From an uncultured Eubacteriales bacterium (GTDB taxonomy: Bacteria; Bacillota; Clostridia; Lachnospirales; Lachnospiraceae), in the NCBI GenBank assembly GCA_900539455.1, contig UQCD01000002.1, positions 1-64,000 on the forward strand: a stretch of 64,000 bases of DNA. Direction: 5' to 3'. The translations under genes and the position numbers were made by a program. Position 1 is the first letter of the stretch, and each line of letters starts with the position of its first letter. This document shows positions 50,881 to 58,513 of this stretch, one piece after another. The notes beneath the pieces were generated by a model. That model saw only the letters and a list, made by a program, of their open reading frames with translations. It did no database searches and was not told the origin of the DNA.

Positions 50881-52446
50881 ATGAGAAAAACAAAAGCAAT
50901 GTTAATTGCTTCTTTGTGTATGCTTGCACTTTGCGGTTGTAAGGCTGATGATAACAATAATCAGGCAAATGACTCTAAGCAGACAGAGGCAGCTATTCAA
51001 GAGGCAGAAAAGATATGTGAAGGTAAGTACCTTCATTTAAACTTCAGTGATTCATATATTAGTGAAGATAATAAGCTGCATATAAATCCACAGGGAAAAG
51101 AATCAACAGTAATTGATGATAGTTTTGCAATCTATACATACGGTATTAATTATGTAATCTATACAAATGATAATAATTCTAATTATAGCGAGGAAAAAAG
51201 ATTTATAGTTGTAGGCTCAACTGGAGATATATTTTTAGACACAAAATACACAGGTAATACTTGCTTCATTTCCAATGATGAATTTTGTGTGGAAGAATTG
51301 ATAGATAGTAAAAAGATGTTATCAAGATATAAGATAACAGCCGACAAGGCAGAACAGGTATGGAGTATAGATGTAGAGCAGGTATGTGGCGAAAAAGTAA
51401 ATTATTCTAATAGTAATATACATCAGGCTGTATATGCTTCAGAGGATACATATTATGTAATAAATTTAACAGATGGCAGCAAAACCTTTACTTATAAAAC
51501 AGAGGATGGACTTTTAAGCTTAAGGGGAGAGGACATCTATGTATACAATGATACACTAAATGCAGAAGAAAATTTTTTGGAAACCTATGACTCAAAGGGC
51601 AATAAAAAGTTTAGCTGTACATTTGAGAAGGATGAAAGTGTAGAACTGGTTTCAAATTATAATTACTCAAATACCTTTGTGGTTAAAAAGTTAGATGCAG
51701 ATGGTGAATGGGTATCTGATATTATGAATACCTCTGGAGAAGTATTAGCAACCTCTAAATATAACTATAGTGAAGAAAACTTTTTGGATTTAGCTTATGT
51801 GGGAAATGTAGCAGCATATAGTGATGGAACAGGTAGTAGAATCGTTGTTGCAAACAATACAGTATATGAGGTAGAACATATAGCAAATAGAGAACAATAT
51901 GCAGTTTTTGAGGATGAAAATGGTAAACAGTATATTTTAATACTTGAAACAGGTGCAGTAAAGGAATATACAGATGTAGTAGAATATAACCCAACTGCCG
52001 GATATGGTTATATGAAGGCAGATAATGATACAGATAAAAAAATAGTATTTTTTGATAGTAATGGAAATGACATATACGAATATAGCATAAAGGATAAGGA
52101 AATGTCAGGCTCTATGTATATTTTCAATGAATACTATAATGGAAATAATTGCAGCTATACACATTGCCAGGTTGACGGAAAAGTAGTTATTATACTTCCT
52201 TACGAAAAGAAGGCTTATGAATTTGATAAGCTTAATAAAGAAGATAGTATTGCAATTAAAGTTAGATTTATGAAAAACAGATATTTGGTAGGAGTTGCAG
52301 ATGGTGAGCTATATACAATAGATGCGGCTACCAATGAAGTAAACAAGATATTAAAAACAGAGGGAGATGTAGTAGTAGCAGGACACAATATAATAGAGAT
52401 AGCTGATAAAGATAATGATAAGGAAACACTTTATATATTAAAATAA
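50881..52446 (+). CDS. Lipoprotein of unknown function, possible beta-propeller
   Basis: The 521-residue protein has a lipoprotein signal with LALCGC (cysteine about residue 20) and no recognised enzymatic motif. The body is rich in Asn, Asp, Tyr and Glu with repeated strand-like units such as IYTYGINYVIYT, TYYVINLTDGSKTFTYK and YVYNDTLN, suggesting a beta-propeller like PQQ or YncE-type folds. ATG 50881 follows AAAGGAG; a longer frame from 50854 lacks a site. It is a stand-alone gene ending in a terminator. Confidence 0.75.
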   Translation: MRKTKAMLIASLCMLALCGCKADDNNNQANDSKQTEAAIQEAEKICEGKYLHLNFSDSYISEDNKLHINPQGKESTVIDDSFAIYTYGINYVIYTNDNNSNYSEEKRFIVVGSTGDIFLDTKYTGNTCFISNDEFCVEELIDSKKMLSRYKITADKAEQVWSIDVEQVCGEKVNYSNSNIHQAVYASEDTYYVINLTDGSKTFTYKTEDGLLSLRGEDIYVYNDTLNAEENFLETYDSKGNKKFSCTFEKDESVELVSNYNYSNTFVVKKLDADGEWVSDIMNTSGEVLATSKYNYSEENFLDLAYVGNVAAYSDGTGSRIVVANNTVYEVEHIANREQYAVFEDENGKQYILILETGAVKEYTDVVEYNPTAGYGYMKADNDTDKKIVFFDSNGNDIYEYSIKDKEMSGSMYIFNEYYNGNNCSYTHCQVDGKVVIILPYEKKAYEFDKLNKEDSIAIKVRFMKNRYLVGVADGELYTIDAATNEVNKILKTEGDVVVAGHNIIEIADKDNDKETLYILK

Positions 52447-52467
52447 AGCCATAAAAATATGTAACTG

Positions 52468-52550
52468 ATAATGTCAGACAAGACGAAAGATAAGGCAGTG
52501 TGCAACACACAAGGCTTAAGCTTAAGTTTTGGCTGGCATTATTTTTATTA
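52468..52550 (+). terminator. Structured terminator after the lipoprotein gene
   Basis: ATAATGTCAG (52468-52477) pairs with CTGGCATTAT (52533-52542; one G-T pair), followed by TTTTTATT. Smaller stems such as GTGTG/CACAC lie inside. Confidence 0.75.
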
Positions 52551-52692
52551 CTATGATAGAATATAAAACATATTTTTTTATAAAATAGTCTATGTGTATG
52601 TGGTGGCGTGTTTTCTATTAGAGGAAATGCAAAAGTAAATAAGCTGTAAGCCTTAAAGGGCGAAAAATAGAAAAATAAAAGGAGCTGGTATA

Positions 52693-53583
52693 ATGAAGCT
52701 AAAAAATGAACTTAAACAAATTAGGTGGGTAAATATATTAATGCTTACATTAGCAGGAATAATTAATGCTATAGGAGTTGTTTTGTTTCTAAGTCCGGTT
52801 AAGCTGTACGATAGTGGTATATCAGGAACATCAATGCTGATTTCACAAATTACACCGCCACAAATTTCACTTTCAGTTGTTCTGGTTATTTTAAATATCC
52901 CTTTATTTTTATATGGAATGAAAAAGCAGGGTATATTGTTTACTATTTATGCTATTTATACAGTTAGCATTTATTCTGTGGTAGCGTGGCTTATTACAGA
53001 TATTATACCTATTGATGTCAGCATTACATCGCCTCTTGCAGGAAATGACTTATTTTTGTGTGCATTGTTCGGAGGAATAATTTCAGGAATAGGAAGTGGT
53101 CTGGCAGTAAGGTTTGGAGGGGCAATGGACGGAATAGAGGTAATGGCAGTTATTTTTGCAAAAAGGCTGGGACTTACGGTTGGTTCCTTTGTAATGGTCT
53201 ATAATGTAATACTTTATGTTATATGCGGAATAATTATAAGTAGCTGGGTATTGCCTTTATATTCAATAGTTACATATATGGCAGCACTTAAAACAATAGA
53301 TTTTATTGTGGATGGCTTTGACAGAGCAAAGGCAGCTATGATTGTTACCAAAAAACCAAAGGAAATAAGCAAAGCCTTATCTGAGTGTTTTGAGAGTGGT
53401 ACAACAATTATTGAGGCAACTGGTGGCTATTCACATAATGAAACAGCAGTTGTATATTTTGTAATTAACCGTTTTCAAATTGGAAAAATGAAGGAAATAG
53501 TTCATAAGGTTGACCCTATGGCTTATATTACTGTTAATGAGGTGGCAGACATATATAGGGCAAATCAGGAGAAGCTTTCCTAA
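52693..53583 (+). CDS. YitT family membrane protein
   Basis: The 296-residue protein has five to six membrane helices (residues 12-205) and a C-terminal cytoplasmic DUF2179 domain (about 215-292; AAMIVTKKPKEISKALSE and TGGYSHNETAVVYFVI). GSGLAVRFGGAMDGIEVMAV is a typical family segment. The function of YitT proteins is not established. AAGGAG precedes the ATG. It stands alone. Confidence 0.92.
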   Translation: MKLKNELKQIRWVNILMLTLAGIINAIGVVLFLSPVKLYDSGISGTSMLISQITPPQISLSVVLVILNIPLFLYGMKKQGILFTIYAIYTVSIYSVVAWLITDIIPIDVSITSPLAGNDLFLCALFGGIISGIGSGLAVRFGGAMDGIEVMAVIFAKRLGLTVGSFVMVYNVILYVICGIIISSWVLPLYSIVTYMAALKTIDFIVDGFDRAKAAMIVTKKPKEISKALSECFESGTTIIEATGGYSHNETAVVYFVINRFQIGKMKEIVHKVDPMAYITVNEVADIYRANQEKLS

Positions 53584-53692
53584 CATAAAAATAAGGGCGT
53601 TATAATACAAAAAATTTAATGTAGAAATTAATCTGGGGGTTATAATATACTACATAATAGCCGATATAACATATGAAAAATATGAACTATAC

Positions 53693-53712
53693 TACCCGAA
53701 GGGACTCGGGTA
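53693..53712 (+). other. Small hairpin in the leader of the DUF6033 gene
   Basis: TACCCGA (53693-53699) pairs with TCGGGTA (53706-53712). It ends 26 bases before the ATG. TATAAT-like boxes lie near 53601 and 53641. Confidence 0.5.
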
Positions 53713-53738
53713 AGATTACATTCAAGGAGGAATGAATT

Positions 53739-54464
53739 ATGAGTAGTATATCTTCAGTAGCAGGCAATGTAGATACTTATGCTAATCAGAATGTCAGTCA
53801 GACAAGAGATAGTGGAAAGACTATCGGAAATCCAAAGTTAAGTGATGAGGCTTCAAAGTATTATGAGAAGCTAAAAGCAAAATATTCAAATATGGACTTT
53901 ATTCTTGTAAGTAAGGACCAGAAGGAGTATGCAAAATCACAGGCAGCAAGCTATGCAAATGCCAACAAAATGGTAGTGTTAATTGATGAAGAAAAAATCG
54001 AAAGAATGGCAACAGATGAAAAATATCGTAAGCAATACGAGGGAATTATTGCCAATGCTGCCAGTGGATTATCCCAGCTTAGCACAAAGCTTTCATCAAC
54101 AGGTGCAAATGTTAAAGGCTATGGTATGCAGGTAAATGACAACGGCGTAGCTACATATTTTGCAGTATTAGAAAAATCTAGTACAGCACAAAAGGAAAGA
54201 ATAGAAAAGAAGGCTGCTCAAAAGAAAGAGGCAGCAAGGGCTGAAAAGAAAAAAGCAGAGAAAAAGGAACGAGAGGAACGATTAAAGCGTTCAGATAAGG
54301 AAAAAACCTCTGTTAAAGGTAGTGATGATACAGTTACTATTACAGCCTCATCAATAGATGAGCTTTTAAGAAAGATACAGGATCAGTCACAGATGTTCTT
54401 AAGTGATGTGACACAGTCAAGTACTGAAAAACAGGTAGGTCAAAGATTTGACTATTCGGTATAG
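53739..54464 (+). CDS. DUF6033 family protein
   Basis: The 241-residue protein has no signal or membrane helix. Residues 30-130 contain LSDEASKYYEKLKAKYSNMD and FILVSKDQKEYAKSQAAS, followed by VVLIDEEKIERMATDEKYRK, a pattern I associate with DUF6033 proteins of Clostridia. A long Lys/Glu/Ala-rich helix (150-195) and a Ser-rich C-terminus follow. AAGGAGG precedes the ATG. The function is unknown; similar proteins sometimes occur near flagellar genes, but none are here. Confidence 0.75.
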   Translation: MSSISSVAGNVDTYANQNVSQTRDSGKTIGNPKLSDEASKYYEKLKAKYSNMDFILVSKDQKEYAKSQAASYANANKMVVLIDEEKIERMATDEKYRKQYEGIIANAASGLSQLSTKLSSTGANVKGYGMQVNDNGVATYFAVLEKSSTAQKERIEKKAAQKKEAARAEKKKAEKKEREERLKRSDKEKTSVKGSDDTVTITASSIDELLRKIQDQSQMFLSDVTQSSTEKQVGQRFDYSV

Positions 54465-54586
54465 GTAAAGGAAAAAATAAGAAAAATTTAACTTAGGGGA
54501 TATATCACACCCCATTTATGGTATAAAAGACTAAAAGTGGATAAAAAATATATTAATAATTATATTTAGAAACGGAGGCAATATCA

Positions 54587-55408
54587 ATGAGTGAGAATTG
54601 CACAAGTAATTGTTCAAGCTGTGGAAAGGATTGTGAAAGCAGAAAAGGCACACAAATACCAAAAGAAGCACCTAATGCTTCAGCTCATATAAAAAAGGTA
54701 ATAGGAATTGTAAGTGGAAAGGGTGGTGTAGGAAAATCCTTAGTTACATCACTTATTGCAGCCACAATGCAAAGAAAAAACTATAATACAGCAATTTTAG
54801 ATGCGGATATAACAGGCCCTTCTATACCACATATGTTTGGAGTCCATGAAAAGGCTATGTGCAATGAAGCAGGTATACTTCCAGCAGTAGCTTATAATGG
54901 AACAAAAATAATGTCCATTAATTTACTTGTGGAAAATGCCACAGACCCAGTAGTCTGGAGAGGACCAGTAATTGCCAGCGCTGTAAAGCAGTTCTGGACA
55001 GATGTATGCTGGGGTGATATTGATTATATGTTTGTAGATATGCCTCCAGGAACAGGTGATGTACCTTTAACAGTTTTTCAATCGCTGCCGGTTGACGGAA
55101 TAATAGTTGTGACACAGCCACAGGAGCTTGTAGGCATGATAGTAGGAAAGGCTGTTAAAATGGCTGAAAAGCTCAATGTTCCAATAATAGGAATAGTGGA
55201 GAATATGTCCTACTTTGTATGCCCTAACTGTAATGAAAAACATTACATTTTTGGAAATAGTCATATTGAGGAGTTAGCAAAGCAATACGGCATAGAAAAA
55301 ACAGTGCAAATACCTATGAATCCAGAAATAACAAAGCTGTGCGATAGTGGCAGGGTTGCTGATTGGAATGAAGAAGGGTTATATGAGTTATTAGATAGTA
55401 TTAAATAA
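54587..55408 (+). CDS. Mrp/NBP35-type iron-sulfur carrier ATPase
   Basis: The 273-residue protein is a deviant Walker ATPase of the ParA/Mrp group with GIVSGKGGVGKSLVTSL, DADITGPSIPHMFG and DMPPGTGDVPLT. The N-terminus has CTSNCSSCGKDC, a cluster-binding cysteine set as in NBP35, and a CPNC pair near residue 213. Family knowledge: it carries and delivers Fe-S clusters in the cytoplasm. AGGC-type site precedes the ATG. It is a stand-alone gene ending in a terminator. Confidence 0.93.
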   Translation: MSENCTSNCSSCGKDCESRKGTQIPKEAPNASAHIKKVIGIVSGKGGVGKSLVTSLIAATMQRKNYNTAILDADITGPSIPHMFGVHEKAMCNEAGILPAVAYNGTKIMSINLLVENATDPVVWRGPVIASAVKQFWTDVCWGDIDYMFVDMPPGTGDVPLTVFQSLPVDGIIVVTQPQELVGMIVGKAVKMAEKLNVPIIGIVENMSYFVCPNCNEKHYIFGNSHIEELAKQYGIEKTVQIPMNPEITKLCDSGRVADWNEEGLYELLDSIK

Positions 55409-55415
55409 AAGTAAT

Positions 55416-55488
55416 AGCATATTTCTTTTTTATAAAGACAGTTGGAATTACATCTATTGTATTTATTAAAAGGGAAATATGCTTTTTT
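55416..55488 (+). terminator. Terminator after the Mrp gene
   Basis: AGCATATTTC (55416-55425) pairs with GAAATATGCT (55474-55483), followed by TTTTTT; the loop is long. Confidence 0.7.
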
Positions 55489-55505
55489 ATTTATAGGAGG
55501 TTGTG

Positions 55506-55592
55506 ATGCAATATTCCTATAAATTAAAACACCCTGTGGGAATGCGACTATTTGTTCCTGTCTGGCAGCAACAGCTTTATGCAAGGTATTGA
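55506..55592 (+). CDS. Candidate 28-residue peptide gene
   Basis: ATG 55506 lies five bases after a perfect AGGAGG. The frame reads MQYSYKLKHPVGMRLFVPVW and ends with three Gln and LYARY before TGA. The peptide is basic and aromatic. No family is recognised. It lies just after a terminator and its stop overlaps a promoter -35 box (55589), so it may be read from leaky transcription or be spurious. Confidence 0.35.
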   Translation: MQYSYKLKHPVGMRLFVPVWQQQLYARY

Positions 55593-55616
55593 CAATATGC
55601 TAAAAAAGTATATAAT
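55589..55616 (+). promoter_or_regulatory. Promoter of the marR-yczE operon
   Basis: TTGACA (55589-55594) and TATAAT (55611-55616) have a 16-base spacer, about 100 bases before the marR start. Confidence 0.8.
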
Positions 55617-55717
55617 TGGCTATTGTGATTGTTTGTATACTAATTATTAATATGCTAATTATAGGTTATATGAAGTAGTTTATGAAAATTGTATAGTTAC
55701 AGATAAAAGAGGTGCAA

Positions 55718-56164
55718 ATGGAAAATTCATTACATTACAAATTAAGAAATTGTCATACAAATTGCCAGAAAGTAATAGTGCAGGGCATAAAGCATGAAAC
55801 AAATTTAAAGCCGGGAGAGCCTAAAATACTAGAGTATCTGGCAGAACATGAACCATGTGAGCAAAAGGAAATAGCCATAGGCTGCAATATTGATTCAGCA
55901 TCAGTTACGGGCATATTAGGCAGAATGGAAGCCAGAAAGCTTATTAAAAGAGAAACTAAAAATGGTAACAGGCGTTCACTATATGTATCAAGAACATTAG
56001 AGGGACAGGAGCTTACTGAAAAGGTGGAGCAGGTTTTTAAGCTTGCAGATAGCGGGGCAATAGAAGGGATAAGTCATGAGGAATTAAATACATTTATTAA
56101 GGTGCTTGAAAAAGTCAATGATAATTTATTAAATATATTAAAGGAACAGACAAAAAATGAGTAA
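55718..56164 (+). CDS. MarR family transcriptional regulator
   Basis: The 148-residue protein has a MarR core: CEQKEIAIGCNIDSASVTGI is the recognition region and LGRMEARKLIKRETKNGNRR the helix and wing, with RSLYVSRTLEGQ. ATG 55718 lies five bases after AAAGAGG; GTG 55712 is inside that site. It overlaps the following YczE-type gene by eight bases, so it probably regulates it. Confidence 0.9.
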   Translation: MENSLHYKLRNCHTNCQKVIVQGIKHETNLKPGEPKILEYLAEHEPCEQKEIAIGCNIDSASVTGILGRMEARKLIKRETKNGNRRSLYVSRTLEGQELTEKVEQVFKLADSGAIEGISHEELNTFIKVLEKVNDNLLNILKEQTKNE

Positions 56165-56834
56165 ACTAAAGAAAACAATTAAAGATGAGAATTACATAGT
56201 AAGGCTTATAGCATATTTAATAGGTCTTTTTATTATGACTATTGGGGTGTCAATGTCAGTAAAATCCAATCTGGGAGTTTCACCGGTCAGCTCAATACCT
56301 TATACGATTACTTGCATAACTGGTTTGGAAATGGGAAAGGCAACTATAGTATTTCATATTTTTCTTGTAATTTTACAAATACTAATACTTAGAAAAGCAT
56401 TTAAAATAAAAAATTTATTACAGGTAATAGTTGGTGTTGTGTTTGGATATTTTACAACATTTTCTAATTTCCTTTTTTCATATCTGCCAACACCTGAAAA
56501 TATTATAATAAGATTAATAATGATGCTTCTTAGTACAGTTATAATTGCTATAGGTATATTTTTGTATCTGCCATCAGATATAGTACCTTTAGCCGGTGAA
56601 GGAGCAATGAAGGCTATTTCTGGTAAGGCAGGAATTGAATTTAGTAAGGTAAAAATGGGCTTTGATATAACGATGGTAGCAGTATCCTTAATAGCCTGTC
56701 TTTTAATACTTAAAAAACTAGGCTCAGTAGGAATAGGTACAGTAGTGGCAGCAGTACTTGTGGGTATGATACTTGGAATAATTAATAAGCTGTTTGGTGA
56801 AAAAAGAGATTTAATTTTTATGGGAAAAAAATAA
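56157..56834 (+). CDS. YczE/YyaS/YitT family membrane protein
   Basis: The 225-residue protein has about five to six membrane helices and the YczE signature: RLIAYLIGLFIMTIGVSMSV, then NLGVSPVSSIPYTITCITGL. The C-terminal DUF2179 domain of YitT proteins is absent. Members are thought to be transporters or to affect lipopeptide processing, but the role is not established. Translationally coupled to the marR gene. Confidence 0.88.
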   Translation: MSKLKKTIKDENYIVRLIAYLIGLFIMTIGVSMSVKSNLGVSPVSSIPYTITCITGLEMGKATIVFHIFLVILQILILRKAFKIKNLLQVIVGVVFGYFTTFSNFLFSYLPTPENIIIRLIMMLLSTVIIAIGIFLYLPSDIVPLAGEGAMKAISGKAGIEFSKVKMGFDITMVAVSLIACLLILKKLGSVGIGTVVAAVLVGMILGIINKLFGEKRDLIFMGKK

Positions 56835-56913
56835 ATTGACATTAGCTATTAGAGATTGTTTAATATAGTAATTTTTGCTACAATAATGCTTATTAGGTTA
56901 AAGGTAGGTCTAT

Positions 56914-57300
56914 ATGAGCAATAAAAAGAAAAGTATTGAAAATAGCAAGAAAGCAACAAAGAAAATTAATAATAGCAGAAGCCTTAATGTTAACCGCAGG
57001 GACGAAGGTATATTTAACCTTCAGTTTTTAGGAAGGCTGGTGCTGTGTGTATCCTTTTTACCATACATAGTAGGAGTTATTATCGGTATAGTTTACGCAT
57101 TTGTTGGATATGACATTACAACAATTACCGGAGTATACATTCGTACAATATATGGCTTTGATGCACTAAGAGAGGCTATTACAATGTATGGCTTAGGTCT
57201 GGTGTTTATACCAATTATACCAGTGTGCTTTATATACCAGTTAATATATTTTATATGTTGGTTAATAAAATACTTAAAAAATACAAAAAATAAGTCTTAA
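56914..57300 (+). CDS. Small membrane protein of unknown function (128 aa)
   Basis: The first 35 residues are hydrophilic and rich in Lys, Asn and Ser. Two to three membrane helices follow (about 42-65, 88-112 and 105-122). It begins MSNKKKSIENSKKATKK. No family is recognised. The site AGGTAGG lies eight bases before the ATG. It has its own position between the YczE operon and the heat-shock gene. Confidence 0.6.
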   Translation: MSNKKKSIENSKKATKKINNSRSLNVNRRDEGIFNLQFLGRLVLCVSFLPYIVGVIIGIVYAFVGYDITTITGVYIRTIYGFDALREAITMYGLGLVFIPIIPVCFIYQLIYFICWLIKYLKNTKNKS

Positions 57301-57351
57301 TAGAGTGAGCTTCGTTATATTTTAGTATAATAAATGTTGTAATAGCTTAAT

Positions 57352-57400
57352 AAAATCAAGGCAAGTGTAATTATATATTAATTATGCCTGCCTTGATTTT
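57352..57400 (+). terminator. Hairpin after the small membrane protein gene
   Basis: AAAATCAAGGCA (57352-57363) pairs with TGCCTTGATTTT (57389-57400); the arm itself supplies the T-run. Confidence 0.75.
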
Positions 57401-57477
57401 GTTATGGATAGAAAAACAAGAGTAAATACGCAGGAAAATATTATGAAAATATTAAATTTATAAAGAAAAAATTAAAA

Positions 57478-57519
57478 TTAGCACTCGCTATTGACAAGTG
57501 CTAACAATAGGTGTATAAC
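57478..57519 (+). promoter_or_regulatory. CIRCE operator overlapping the hsp20 promoter
   Basis: TTAGCACTC (57478-57486), a nine-base spacer and AAGTGCTAA (57496-57504) match the HrcA operator CIRCE with one mismatch. TTGACA (57491-57496) inside it and TATAAC (57514-57519) form a promoter with a 17-base spacer, so HrcA binding would block RNA polymerase directly. Confidence 0.9.
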
Positions 57520-57641
57520 ATAGTCAAGAACAAAGGAAGGGAACCAAAAAGAAAAAGATAATAAAAAGATGATTTCATCATCCTAAGTTCTGGGTAACAA
57601 AAAAGACATCGTAGTTTTATCATAGAAAGGAAGGATGACTT

Positions 57642-58103
57642 ATGTTGATGCCTAGTATTTTTAGTAACAATAGTTTATTTGATGATTTCTTTAATGACAG
57701 TTGGTTTGATGACCGAGATTTCAAAGATGTAGAGAAAAAGCTCTACGGACATCGTGCAAAAAATGTAATGAACACAGATGTTAAAGAAAATGAAAATGGA
57801 TATGAATTGACTATGGATTTACCTGGTTTTACAAAGGACGAGGTTTCAGCACAGTTAGAAAATGGATACCTTACAATTAGTGCTTCAAAGGGTCTTGATA
57901 AGGACGAAAAAGAAAAGGATACAGGTAAATACATTAGAAGAGAGCGTTATGCAGGTGCCTGTCAGCGTAGCTTCTATGTAGGCGATGCAGTATCAGAGGA
58001 AGACATTAAGGCAAGCTTCAAACACGGAATATTAAAATTACAAATTCCTAAAAAGGAAGCAAAGAAGGTTGAAAATAAAAATTATATAGCTATTGAAGGA
58101 TAA
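57642..58103 (+). CDS. Small heat-shock protein Hsp20
   Basis: The 153-residue chaperone has the alpha-crystallin domain (about 43-145) with MDLPGFTKDEVSAQLENGYL, then RRERYAGACQRSFYVGD and FKHGILKLQIPKKE; the (A/G)xLxxxxP-type GILKLQIP is conserved. The N-terminus with SLFDDFFNDSWFDD is typical of bacterial members. AAGGAAGG precedes the ATG. It is cytoplasmic and prevents aggregation of unfolded proteins. A CIRCE site over its promoter predicts HrcA control. Confidence 0.95.
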   Translation: MLMPSIFSNNSLFDDFFNDSWFDDRDFKDVEKKLYGHRAKNVMNTDVKENENGYELTMDLPGFTKDEVSAQLENGYLTISASKGLDKDEKEKDTGKYIRRERYAGACQRSFYVGDAVSEEDIKASFKHGILKLQIPKKEAKKVENKNYIAIEG

Positions 58104-58146
58104 TAATCAATAAAGATAATAACCAAATAAACAAAAAATAAATGGA

Positions 58147-58187
58147 AAGCCCCTGTAGGTGTAAGAGCCTATGGGGGCTTTTTTGTA
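58147..58187 (+). terminator. Terminator of the hsp20 gene
   Basis: AAGCCCCTGTAGG (58147-58159) pairs with CCTATGGGGGCTT (58168-58180), followed by TTTTTT. Confidence 0.92.
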
Positions 58188-58260
58188 CTTGGAAGTAATA
58201 ACAATTTTATTATATAGACATAAAACATGGTAAATTTGAATAAAATACTAAGGACAAGAA

Positions 58261-58394
58261 TGAAAACGGTTTACATATTGCACAATGAAAATAGTACTTT
58301 TGTACAATGTGACAATAATTAAAATATAACAACATATAAAAATATACATTATATACAAAAATGTATTGACTTTATGTTGCTATTATATAATAAT
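58261..58394 (+). promoter_or_regulatory. Promoter region of the amylase gene with a cre-like site
   Basis: TGAAAACGGTTTACA (58261-58275) resembles a catabolite-responsive element but has one extra base compared with TGWNANCGNTNWCA. TTGACT (58366-58371) with AATAAT (58389-58394; 17-base spacer) or TATAAT (58386-58391; 14) is the likely promoter. The 110-base leader holds CTTTAA/TTAAAG around 58405-58427. Confidence 0.45.
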
Positions 58395-58513
58395 ATCACT
58401 TGTCTGCTTTAATTAATGGTTAAAGTCGAGTAGGTATTGTGCTGCTTGAGTATTGGGTGTAGCAATTAAGTTAAAGTAAAACAAAAAAATGTAGGAAGGA
58501 AGGTTTTTTCAAA

